Below are positions 47,491 through 64,000 of a DNA stretch of 64,000 nt, piece by piece. This DNA is from Argopecten irradians (taxonomy: Eukaryota > Mollusca > Bivalvia > Pectinida > Pectinidae), in NCBI RefSeq assembly GCF_041381155.1, contig NC_091147.1:15599318-15663317 (forward strand), given 5' to 3'. How positions within the stretch are numbered: position 1 is the stretch's first letter; every line of letters begins with the position of its first letter. The notes beneath the pieces are model-generated. The model had not been told where the DNA came from, ran no database searches, and saw nothing but the letters and a program-made list of their open reading frames with translations. Position numbers and translations under genes: made by a program.

Positions 47491-47706
47491 AAGTAATAAA
47501 CTGTTACCAGATTGGACATACAGTTGATATGAAGCCCATCCGGAAGGAAGATAAATAGAATGGCGCCCTTATTCTATTTACCTTCCTTCCGGATGGGCTT
47601 CATATCAACTGTATGTCCAATCTGGTAACGGGCGCCATTCTATTTATCTTCCTTCCGGATGGGCTTCATATCAACTGTATGTCCAATCTGGTAACAGTTT
47701 ATTGCT
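47491..47706. repeat. Three-arm palindrome
   Basis: One arm of about 75 bp (47491-47568) is followed by two successive inverted copies (about 47570-47632 and 47632-47706), all containing CCGGAAGGAAG or its complement and AGATTGGACATACAGTTG or its complement. Confidence 0.85.
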
Positions 47707-48040
47707 TAAATATGCAAAAGGTCAATGTGTATGGCCAAAGAGCATAATGTCAATATGCACGGCAAAAGTACACAATGTCATTGTCTAGGGCCAACATATA
47801 CACAACATCAATTTGTATGGCCAAAAAAGTATACACATCGTCAATAGGCATGGCAAGATATGCACAACGTCAAAATAAATGGCCAAAATAGGCACACCGT
47901 CAATGTACATGGCCAAAATAAAATCTGCAAAACGTCAATATGCATGGCGAACATATGCATAACCTTACCATAGATAACCAATATATGCTCAGCTTTAATT
48001 TGCAAGGCCAAAATATGCATAACGTCAACATAAATCGAGA
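47707..48040. repeat. About 30-bp minisatellite, block 2
   Basis: More degenerate units of the block 1 type. Confidence 0.8.
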
Positions 48041-48589
48041 AAGAATTCTCACCGTCAATATGTCAAGATACGTTAACTTATACTCCGTCAATGGACGGAT
48101 TTTTGTCGACAAAGTGTGTGACTTTATCAAAAGGTTGACACAGACCTGCATGTTGATGTGCCACAATATAATATCAAACTCAATATTTAATCCCAGACAA
48201 TTAAAAAAAATAAACATCAGATTTATTATACATATTTTTACCATCCACAAATTTGGTTAATGTATCGGAGACCATTTTTGTCCTTTGGTATATTAAACTT
48301 GGAAAAAAAAGTGATATATTGTCCCTGATACACAGACGCAATTTTTGAAATGTGAGATATGTATTTATCTCCATACTGTCAAGCTACAACAACTTATATA
48401 ATTTTAAAGGTATACTACGCTCCCCTTCAATATATATGAACACACTATCCGTGCCATCATTATACGTGAATAAGTATCGTAAATATATGTTTACAAAATA
48501 ATCCCAACTACCTCCATATCATCCAAAGAGTGTCCATACCGTGGAAACAATTATATACATATATCTATTTGAACTTACGTTTAGACATT

Positions 48590-48705
48590 TATTGTGACGT
48601 CATAATTTTGCGAGCACAACGTCATTGTTTAAGAGAAAACGACGTGAGATGTATACTTAAAATAATGACGTACCAATCGATACCTACTTGCAAGCGCAGA
48701 TACTT
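48590..48705. mobile_element. TTTGCATATTACAG-family element, copy 3, decayed
   Basis: Interior matches the reverse complement of 9921-10102 (GAAAACGACGTGA, AATGACGTA, CAATCGATACCTAC); ends lost. Confidence 0.6.
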
Positions 48706-48955
48706 ATTTATTATGAAAAAATGAATATCGCTTTTTAGTCTAAAAAGGTTTATATGGAGCCAATGACTTAACTAAAAGATACTTCCTATTTGATTGGCTT
48801 AGCCATAACTTAAGTATAAGATTGTCTGATGATTCTTGAGCTAGAGCAAAATAGGCATCAGACAACAAAGAGAAAAAAACAAAGCGTCACATGAGTAGGA
48901 AAAAACTAATCTACGAGTTCAAAACAAAAGGAAAGCATTGTTTTCTTCCAAATTC

Positions 48956-48987
48956 TTTATTTCAACGACTTTTGATAAAATGTAACA
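48956..48987 (-). terminator. Poly(A) region of gene F
   Basis: AATAAA (minus strand, 48961-48956) with the same preceding block as in E, giving a 3' UTR of about 320 nt. Confidence 0.65.
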
Positions 48988-49276
48988 TTTCTTTAAAAAA
49001 CAAATAGGTTTTTATCACAGTTTTAGTATAAAAGATTGAACATATATTTTGATTGGCATGAACTAAATTTTCGCTTATTTTCTTCAAACTTTTCTTTGGA
49101 AACTGAAAATAGATTTTGCATGGACAGCGTTATGCCATTTCAGCTTAACTGCTTAAATGCCGGATTGAAATTTCTGGATAAATATAATTAAAACGTCTTC
49201 CTTAATTTTGGAATCTACAATTTATATATTTCATTTGCTTCACACTATCGATGGTGGTGGTGCAAGCCAAATTGAT

Positions 49277-55158
<5,882 letters not shown>

Positions 55159-55226
55159 CTTGGTTAATATTCCAGCCGGTCCTTGTAATTCTTTAATGCT
55201 CTGTGACCTTCTTTTTACATTCAAAC

Positions 55227-55286
55227 TTTTTATATCATCGCACCTTCATGGATGATGAGCATCCTTCCGCCGAAGCTTCTGATTGG
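55227..55286 (-). promoter_or_regulatory. Core promoter of gene F: CCAAT, GCGGA, TATA
   Basis: Read on the minus strand: CCAAT starting at 55286, GCGGAAGGAT starting at 55270, TATAAAAA at 55234-55227. Near-identical to the E promoter and unbroken, although the coding frame of F is not. Confidence 0.75.
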
Positions 55287-55443
55287 ACCATACAAAAGAT
55301 GGACTATTTCTTCTAATTGCTTTCAGTTTTATGAGAGATTGTAACCGCCATAAGACAAACTCGATGCATGTCTGCACTAATTTCTTTAAAATTAATTGAA
55401 ATTTCAAAATAAAACATTATAGAAAGTGAAATTAATCTATTGT

Positions 55444-55538
55444 GTTTGTTGGTAGTTACAGTCAGTTTCCATGGCGTATCAATAAACTTGTCGACCAAAC
55501 ATGAACCTGGTACACCTAGAGATTCCGTCAACCGTGGA
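55444..55538. promoter_or_regulatory. Conserved upstream block of gene F
   Basis: Partner of the block upstream of E, at the same distance from the start codon. Function unknown. Confidence 0.4.
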
Positions 55539-57262
55539 AACATATTAGTGTTTTTGAACTTCTCTATGCATGCCTGCACCAGCGTAAATGCAGCCCTAGT
55601 ATATTTCACGGTAGAGTGCTTCTCGGGTGAATAGATAATTTGATGATGAATAGTAATTAAATGGTTGATCGATAAAGTATAAATACCATTTTAATCGAAA
55701 GCCTGTTTAGAATGAATAAGTATAAGTGTTGTAATTTATCAACACGTCTTTATGTCAACAAGATTCCCGTAGACTCTATACAATTGTAGATTGATAACAT
55801 CTATGGTGAAATCTTCTAAAGATCTTTTGATAAAATTTGTATTAACAAAATGTTTGATAGGTATAAGGTTTTTCTGAATTTCACTGCATGCATTAGAAAT
55901 TCAGCCAAAATGATATTGCAAAACAGCGTCCAATAACATTGTAGAGTGCTTGTAATTATGGTAATATATACTTGCAATAAACAGAAATGGGCATTAACAT
56001 AGCAGCAACACATGATGAGTTACTATTTTTATCTGTATAACCGTTTTAAGTAGTTATAACAGTTGCTGGGATTTTATTTAAGAAAATATCACTTCATCGG
56101 GTCGCGCATAAGTTCAAATCAACTTGTGAGGCAGTCTCAAAATAATGCAATATACATGTATACAATATTATCAAACCTATCAGCATTATAGATATTGATA
56201 TAATCCAGGTGAAAGCTGTAGCAAACAATCGATTATACTGGATTCAACTTTCTACGTGAAAGATGTAAACAAAAAACTACTATACTGGATAAACTATGTT
56301 AATGCTCTTGGGAATTAGATTTATATACAAAGTTTTCCAGGTCATTTAATGATTATGAATTATTCCGCATGAATGAAATTATTTTTATAGGCGATTATCA
56401 TGAGGTAAGAGATTTTGATTGATTATACCTTTCCTTTGTATTTTAGTTATATATATATAAACAATAGTATGTCGTCATAGATTTATACTCAATGCCAACT
56501 AACATTGACTCCAATTGAATGAAACTGTTTTTTCAAAAGAGCATTTGCTATCTTTTTTCCGTGATTAAGAAAATTTCGAGCAGATAAATATTGATACTAT
56601 TATATGTTACATTAAGAATCGCCAATATTTGACTTTGATACTGCTATATAGTAGAGTAACTTTTCATACATATTTGGAAATAGTGAGATACTTTTATCAG
56701 TGAAAGTATGGCGTTCATCCGCCAGGTAAGTATCCTATTTGAGAGGATGACATTCGTTTTGGGGTATTAAAACTTTAAACCCTAACTCAACTGACACGTA
56801 ACGTTTTTCTGATATTAACAAGCATGATCATGATGAATCAATATTCTGTCTACTTAGAATGGCAATGTTGGTAGAACTCTTGTATCTTTAATAGACCCAG
56901 TCAATAACTTATGTCTCATAGGTATGAATATTATAGGAGATGCTCGAAATTGCCTGACAACTTCTAACTGGACTACTTCCATTACACATGACAGTCCATT
57001 AGGACAATTGAATACGCTGGTTAAAGCCTATATTACGTTGCTGTACTCTATCTTTACGTGCATGGTAAGCATCTAACGGAATAATTTTCCTTTCGAACTA
57101 AATGATAGATCGCTCTCGCGTGTCATCATGTATTTATCATTTGCACGGAATAATGTTTCGTTGAAACGCAATCACAAAGAGGACTCATCATGGTGGTACA
57201 GCTGAATCATTTATTAACAGACATGTAAAATATGTCATTTGTGTTACACCTTTGAAATTGTA

Positions 57263-57540
57263 CATCCTCGATATCTCAGGGGTTTCTATCATGTTCGTGA
57301 TATCCACAACAGCAGAAAAAACCTGACCAATCACAGGCATGTTAGACTTTCTTTGAATATAAACAGAGAACGACATACAACTTCAGAGCCATACTGTGTT
57401 CCTTATCTAATTATTTTGATTTACATCAAAAGCAGAACTATACAACTCATCTGTTGTCGCACACAAAGCCTTCAGTTTTATTATGACATATTTCATAGAT
57501 GGTATAACGACATAAATACAACCCCTTGGAATATAAAGGA
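57263..57540. mobile_element. CATCCTC-family MITE, complete copy
   Basis: About 278 bp. Left end CATCCTCGATATCTCAGGGG; right end ACAACCCCTTGGAATATAAA, its diverged complement. Subterminal ATATCCAC pairs with ATGGTATAA. Confidence 0.65.
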
Positions 57541-59016
57541 AAGTTTTTGTCTCTCAATTTGTGAATTTTAAAAAAAATGAAATATCTATATTTCTCGAAG
57601 TTACTTTCTTGGATACCACAGTAACGTTGCATGCGCACTACATTGCATAATATATATTAGTACTTGTTTAAGCAGCCAACGTAAGTTCATCTTCGCTTGA
57701 CAAAGTAGTTCAATACGATAAACTTCTTTTTAAATCTTGGTAAGCGAAGATGACGAAAGTCATCTATACTGGCAATGAACTCGCATGGATCGAGACAGAA
57801 TTGCCCTAACATATATTATGTACGTAGATTGTGTTTAGGTTGGACTAAATAACATCTGTATATAAAGGAATGATGGCGTGCATGATTTCCCTTGAACCAA
57901 AGCGACAAGGAGGAATTCCATTATTTTGTAAATCGATGAAGGGATAGTCACCATACATCTCATTCAATACACTAGCAAAACATGTTTTATACACTCTCTG
58001 ATATAGACATCCTTACAAGATGCTCAACAGGACACATTAGGTTATATATCTTTTCAAGAAAATCAAAATGCATATCTACTCATGGAGTATGGAATCGCGA
58101 CCAGTATAACATGATTATTATTCAGCTTAGCCTCACAAAGGAGAACCATTATTGTCAAAGGTGACTGTCCCTGATCTAGAAGATACTGGTCTACTTACAT
58201 AAATCTCTCTGAGGACTGAAATCGACTCGAGCCTTATATTTCCCGTGGACAATTCATTGCTTGAGATTTTCTCCGTCTTTGAGGTGTGGGCCCAGAGTAC
58301 GTTAATAACTCTCGATAAATGAACCTTAATCATAAATTACAATATCTTTAGAATGAGTTGTTATAGTTTGATATTACTATTTATGATATACAAATTTTTT
58401 GTTAATCTAATGTTGATCTCACGTGATTCAGTAGAAATACTTTAAATGTATTTACAATGAGGGCAAACTGATATTAGCTGAAATTTGCCAACGCGAATCT
58501 CGCCAGAATATGAGGATACTTAAAAATTTACATTTAAACTATTTTTCACATAAATATTTGTGTTTGCCAGTTCTGATGTGATCAACTATGAAAAAGGATA
58601 GATTGGTTATGCAAACACCATATCTACATTATCGACATTTCTAATTTATTAGTGTATATATTTGCAATCTTTCTAATAACGTAGAAATTGTTACCTGGTT
58701 CGATCACAATCCCGGGCTAAAATATGTCAAAATATTTCAGTTAATCAATAACAATGATTACAATGCAATAAAATACGACAACGAATCACATTTTTTATGT
58801 TCTAGGTAGCACGGAATATATTCAAGCACTCATATAACCTTGGATATCATATTTGATATTTATGTTGTCTTCGTCCTCATCGACTCGTTTCGAGTATAAC
58901 TGTAGCTTTGGTCACCTTCTATTCGACTACTTATATACTTATATTACCTATATTTGCCCTGATAAACATAATATGAGTGAAGTAGAGTCATTATCGTGTT
59001 TTACATAGTTTTGATA

Positions 59017-59525
59017 CAATCATGTTGTTCCTAGCAACCAGATTTGAGTATTAACGTTTCCCCTGGTACCCTTTCCGAATGCTTGCGTTGTCTGTAGTAA
59101 CCACAGACTCTATTTAAATTCTGACGTTGCCCACGGTTACTAGTCTCGAATACTGACGTTGTCCCTAGTTACCCAGACTCGATTTGAGTACTGAAATTGT
59201 CCATGGTTACTGGTCTCGAATGCTGACGTTATCACTGAATACCACAGAATCAATCTGAGTTATGACGTTGCCCATGGTAACCAGTCTCAAATACTGATGT
59301 TGTCCCTAGCAACCAGACTCGATTTGAGTATTGAAGTTGCCCATTGTTACTAGTTTGAATACTGATGTTGTCTTTAGTTATCACAGACTTCATTTTAATA
59401 CTGGCGTTAGAGCTGGTTATCAGACTCGAATACTGACATTGTTCTTGGTTACCATAGACTCGAATAGAGTACTTTTATATTCCCTGGTTACCATGGCCTC
59501 AGTGTGAGTACTAACATTGCCCTTT
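59017..59525. repeat. Degenerate minisatellite, about 35/70 bp
   Basis: Alternating GTTGTCCCTAG(T/C)AACCA, GACTCGATTTGAGTA and CTGACGTTG blocks, about 14 half-units. Confidence 0.8.
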
Positions 59526-62500
59526 TGACCTACTTAAGTATATTTATATATCGTAAACAAATCAAAGAAATATTGATTGGAAAGTGTAACATCAAGGCTT
59601 ACGTGGATTTACAAAATAAATATAACTTGTGGGTGAAGTCCCGCGATCAATAAAGTTGGAAAGGCTCTCGTGTTTAAGTCCCGTGTACATCTTGTGGAGT
59701 AGGTAATGCACAACACTTGTCCTTTAACTCCAGTCGCGCCAGGCAGCGATGGGAAGCCGTGTGTGTGTGTGTGTGTACTGTTTTTATTTATTGTTTGTCA
59801 GATTTGAATTTCAAATATTTAATGTTTGTTTGAGATTACGTGCTAACACTAAGCTTTTGTTGTTTATATAACGTCATGCTACCGATTCAAAAGTCATTTG
59901 TGCTGGATCTACATAATAAACACTGCTAAGTTAAAGATTACCCATACTTATTTGTTTAAAAGAATTGAGCAATAGTCCCTTATATTGAATTTGTATTAAA
60001 CTTTTATTGTATTACATAAAAACAGGGGCGTCGCCTGTAATACAGTTGTGCTTTGAGACAGGTTCATACCAAATTGACCTCTAGCTACTGGTTAAACAGT
60101 ACATTAGAAATGAACAGAATTTTTCTAAGATTCAATATCATATTCTATAGAAATATGAAGATTCGACTCATTGCAATATTTGTAGTTGATGGTAATAGTT
60201 TATGTATTATATTGTTGTTAGTATTATATAATACCAAATCAACGTCAGATTTGTCCTGGTATAAATTTGCCGGCATAGAATAATAATAGCAAATCAAAGA
60301 AACGATCTAATTAAAGTATTGATTAAAGAATAAATCCTTATCTTACTTAAAAAAATAAAATCGTCATATGTAATTACTAATTAAGTTGCGTTCATATCTA
60401 TGTTAATGATTTGTAAGGGGACAATTGAGATCTTGTGTGAACCGCCAAGTACAATACATGTCAAGTATAAGGCAGATCTATCGGTACGAGTGTTAGTATA
60501 AGCTGTTAGGGCTATAATTATTATATAATTATGTAATATAAGACCGACATCATATCCGTTTGAAGGGGATAAAACAGCTTATTTAACTCCGCATTATCCA
60601 ATGGTGACGCAACGAATTATCCTTACTCGGCTAACATAAATAACTAGGTGTAATTAAGATAATCTTACACAGCTCTAGACAATAATACATAAGGACCACA
60701 TCCACAATCACAGAGCCAAAAATCAAACTCAATATCTTTAAAAAGAAAACAAAAATGAGCGTAATAGATAAGTTCAGTCCTAAACGACATGCGACGAATA
60801 CATTTACTGATTTATGGTTGACCATACAAATATTGATTAAATCTTTGAAGTAAAGGAGCAAGAACATATAACAAAAACGCTTAGGTTAATATCACAGACG
60901 GACATAAGCTTTTCGATCACAACAAAAAAAAATCATCTGCATTAAATATTCAAGTTTGAATGTTTAATGTGGTAGATTTTATGATTGAATCCTTGTCTAT
61001 TCCCAAAACAAAAACAAAAAGGCAAAAAACGAATTATGTGAATATTTCTTGTGGAATACGTTTGAATGAAGGTTTTGTAATATACAAAGTGGGCCATATC
61101 CACTTTAATGTTTGTCCTATGTCGATGTGATTAAGTTGTCCCTATCGGTAGTACACTAACGTTCCTGTGCACGATGTAGAAAGCACAACACTCTATCCCT
61201 TGTTCCCATGTTGAACATCCATCAGTAATGCAAAAATTCCAATACAGCCATATAAAGTGGTCATTGTTCATCTGTCATAAATCTATAGTATAACAAAGGT
61301 GCTCGAACGTGAGCCGAGATTGATTATTCCGCCAGCATTTTAAATTCTTTGTACACTTGGCTGGCCTTACTGATCTGGGATGTCAGGTTACCTGCATCGA
61401 TGTTTTTGTGGTGGTACTTAAAGCGACATACTCGACAATGGAATGGAGATATATTGTAATTTATGATCATGGGATCTAACATGAATGCCAGAATCATCAT
61501 GCAACGAATTGATCAAATGAAAAGTTTTGCTAAATTAACTAAAAACTACAAAGAGATAAGTTAGGGTTATAGACATTGAAATTCTGCTTCACTTCAATGT
61601 TCGATTTTATCTCTGGATTTTGATTTTCTTGCTAGCTAGTCCGCTAACCCTACTTACATATTAGACAAAAAAAGCCAGATTTAGCGGGGTGCCTGCTAGT
61701 GATCGGATATCATAGGCCCAAACCTTGATCTAGTTCTTATAAATACTTTACTTTGAGGTATTGCGTCTTTATCATCATTCTATTCATCTGTCCCTCTTTC
61801 TTTATATTCCAAACATTTATTTTACAATAATGATCTACCTTGATTTTATTAAGCTATGACTATTAACAGGTATAATTTCTTAATATGCCTTGTCGAGATA
61901 GTCACCACGCACAACAAGTCAAAATGCCGCTGTGTATACCCAAATATTTTTTTAGAAAATAATTGATACCATTATACGACTGTAAACAAGGCGGATTAAC
62001 TGAATAGGATTATTGAGGCCGGGCATTCAGCGTAAGCTTTCGGATAGAGGATACGGTGGGGTCGCTCGATATTGCGTGTCTAGATTCTGTTGTTTACAAC
62101 GGTACCGATTTCACAATAAACGATGCTTCAAATGACTCATATTATCCGGTTGCTATTGTTTTAAACTTTGGTAGGCCGTACAACAAATATAGATGTTTTT
62201 ATGTGGGATTTAATATGTATACAATGTTCTTTAGGGGAGCCAATTTTATTGATACCTAAATTAACTGTAAATATTTAACAAAACAAACCGTCGGTAAGCA
62301 TGTTTTTTTTCACACATAAACACAGTGTATATTTTCACATCATTAAAGTCAGAAGCTCAGTAATTCTCTGAAACACAACTATTCACAAGTAATATGTTTA
62401 TAACTTTATATAATTTATCGTTATTGAACTATATCATAGTCAGTCCAACGTATATATGAAAGCGTTATTGTCAGCAAGATCCAGTGATTGCGAATTTACG

Positions 62501-63348
62501 TATTTGCGAATGTTAAAATTAAAGACTCAAAAAAGAAATAATGAACATATGCCTTCATGAACAATTATTTGCACATGCCATTTTTACATATCTTATATTG
62601 GGAAACAAGAAAGCAAGCTATGGTAAATGCTGATTTTCGCCCCCAAAAAGCCATCAACCACAATGCGATAAAGATGTCGCTGCATCTGTCTCGGGTCAGA
62701 TTCTTTAGTTTGTCATAACCGACAAGGTACATTGCTATACAAACCATCATTTGCAAAGATGCATTCATCACTAGAAGAGACTTGGCTCATGTTACCTTAT
62801 CAACATTCTCAAAGAAGCAACGATGGATAACGCATTATTTTTCTACAGGCCTCATCACACAACATACGCAAAGGTGGTAGTCACATGCACAATACCAAGG
62901 TATCATCTAGATTTGGAACCAACAAGACAGTTTTGATGAGCGCATATTTTGGTGGGAACGTTATCCTATGTTCTTACAGGGTGTTATATTTACTGTGTGA
63001 TAAATATTTACTTTCCCTTTAATATGTGTGTACGGCGAGTGATGTCCTTTGTTTGTTGAAGACCTATTGACCGCTATTGGACACTCTATCGATAAGTTGA
63101 CGATTACCCACACGTGTCCTTATAAAATTGGACTGAGTAAAGCGTCCCTGGTAACGGACAATCGATACCTATGTAACACACACCAATACATATCTCCTCA
63201 CTTATACACAACAATTTCGCAGAAAAATTATAAAAATTTTCACTATCTAATAATTTTGTTTTCACATTTTATCCATTTTTGTTTTAGGTGTTTTGCTGAT
63301 ATTATCAGGAGGACATTGTCAAAAAATAGTTCCTTCAACAGCTTGTGT

Positions 63349-63415
63349 CCAATCACAGCGAGCCATCTTTGCGGAAGAATAAACAACAATAACAAATAGG
63401 ACATGGGTATAAATA
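63349..63415 (+). promoter_or_regulatory. Core promoter of gene G: CCAAT, GCGGA, TATA
   Basis: CCAAT at 63349-63353, GCGGAAGAAT at 63371-63380 (22 bp start to start), TATAAATA at 63408-63415, 87 bp before the ATG. Confidence 0.75.
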
Positions 63416-63501
63416 GCGACAATAGCACTTGGCCGAGCCACAGCCTGATAAAATTTTAACGGATTATAATCTAGCTCCGTCCAATACACTAAACAGACAA
63501 G

Positions 63502-63558
63502 ATGAGGGAAATCGTACATATGCAGGCCGGCCAGTGTGGCAACCAGATCGGTGCCAAG
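63502..63558 (+). CDS. Beta-tubulin gene G, exon 1 only (3' partial)
   Basis: One 57-bp exon with ATG, 19 codons and a GTAAG donor: MREIVHMQAGQCGNQIGAK. Met7 replaces the Leu found in B-F; the rest matches the beta-tubulin N-terminus, including MREI. The CCAAT / GCGGA / TATA promoter lies 87-153 bp upstream. Exon 2 is not present before base 64000, so intron 1 exceeds 440 bp, which is normal for this cluster. G points away from F, from which it is separated by 8.3 kb. Whether the gene is whole cannot be judged here. Confidence 0.9.
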
Positions 63559-64000
63559 GTAAGATAGGACACCTGTGTAGTAATTAGTACAGGTGTGCAT
63601 TAACCTACCTGCAGATGTACTGATACTAAATGAATTATGGAAAACATGAACTAATATGCAAGCAAAAATAATGAAAAACGTGTAACAACAATATGTTTGA
63701 ATGAGAATTGAAATGAAATACATAACAATCTAAAATTAAGTACTATGGATAAAATTAATAATATGATCAACAATCTAAATTAATTATGCATGAAAAATAA
63801 AAATACATGAACAATAACCTAAAATGAATATTCTGCAAAAAAAGTAAAATAAATAGATAAACAACAATATAGGGGGAAACTTGTAATGGTCAACATCTAC
63901 AACAATCTCAACAAACTAATATGCATGAACAACAGAAATTATTCACATGGACAACCATCTACACTAACCACTATGCATGAAAAAGGACACAAGTAAAATC
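63559..64000 (+). other. Start of intron 1 of gene G
   Basis: AT-rich; loosely repeated AACAATCTAAA and ATGCATGAA motifs, nothing further recognised. Confidence 0.6.

Larger units (their letters stand above)
45016..48955. other. Intergenic E-F, 3.9 kb
   Basis: No gene seen. Holds two CATCCTC-family copies, an about 30-bp minisatellite in two blocks, a three-arm palindrome between them, and a third TTTGCATATTACAG-family copy. About 45020-45570 and 45960-46680 are plain. Confidence 0.7.
55640..63348. other. Intergenic F-G (head to head), 7.7 kb
   Basis: No gene seen. Contains a CATCCTC-family element at 57263, a small inverted pair at 57690-57752, a degenerate minisatellite at 59017-59525 and a GT run at 59760-59776. 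The rest is AT-rich sequence without recognisable coding or RNA genes. Confidence 0.65.

Noticed and set aside
55313-55609. Possible small protein conserved upstream of E and F (ESLGVPGSCLVDKFI)
   Set aside because: Changes between the two copies are mostly replacing and the E copy lacks the N-terminal part; more likely conserved non-coding or a decayed fragment.
63319-63723. 134-codon frame on the minus strand
   Set aside because: Runs antisense through the promoter and exon 1 of G; no homology recognised.

Overview
The window is animal (lophotrochozoan) nuclear DNA, most likely from a bivalve mollusc. It has AT-rich non-coding DNA, spliced genes with GT-AG introns, AATAAA signals, dense short inverted-repeat elements, and a GC-rich dispersed repeat of a kind I associate with bivalve genomes (from memory, not checked). 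The only genes I can support are beta-tubulins, and there are seven. For reference here they are named A to G, left to right.

Layout. Gene A (+, exons 2-4; exon 1 lies left of the window), B (+, 5608-12062), C (+, 20577-25595) and D (+, 30226-35643) form a head-to-tail row. E (-, 41052-44531) and F (-, 49277-55158) are inverted, so D and E converge. F and G diverge; only exon 1 of G (63502-63558) is inside. Every complete gene has four coding exons: codons 1-19, codons 20 to 56 (phase 1), codons 56-174, and 175 to the stop. Five genes read as whole as far as they are visible, encoding 444-447 aa products (A inferred). F carries a one-base insertion in exon 2 that ends the frame after 26 codons. 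G cannot be judged from one exon.

The paralogues differ mainly at places known to matter: the acidic C-terminal tail, residue 200 (Phe in A-C, Tyr in D-F), residues 315/316, 320 and 349/351 near the colchicine pocket, and the EGEF tail motif (absent from C). Silent sites in exons 2-4 are strikingly alike while exon 1, introns and flanks differ, which points to gene conversion; B exon 2 and a patch in D exon 4 have escaped it. All six visible promoters share an ordered CCAAT / GCGGA / TATA module. The set looks like a family of beta-tubulin isotypes co-regulated through similar promoters but with different tails.

Between and inside the genes lie non-autonomous DNA elements: a TTAA-flanked family in four copies, several other inverted-repeat families, two elements with CAG(T/G)GGCGTAG ends and a nested foldback. 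There are also minisatellites (42 bp, about 157 bp, about 30 bp and others) and large hairpins. No tRNA, rRNA, CRISPR array, LTR element, other virus-like element or second protein-coding gene could be supported.
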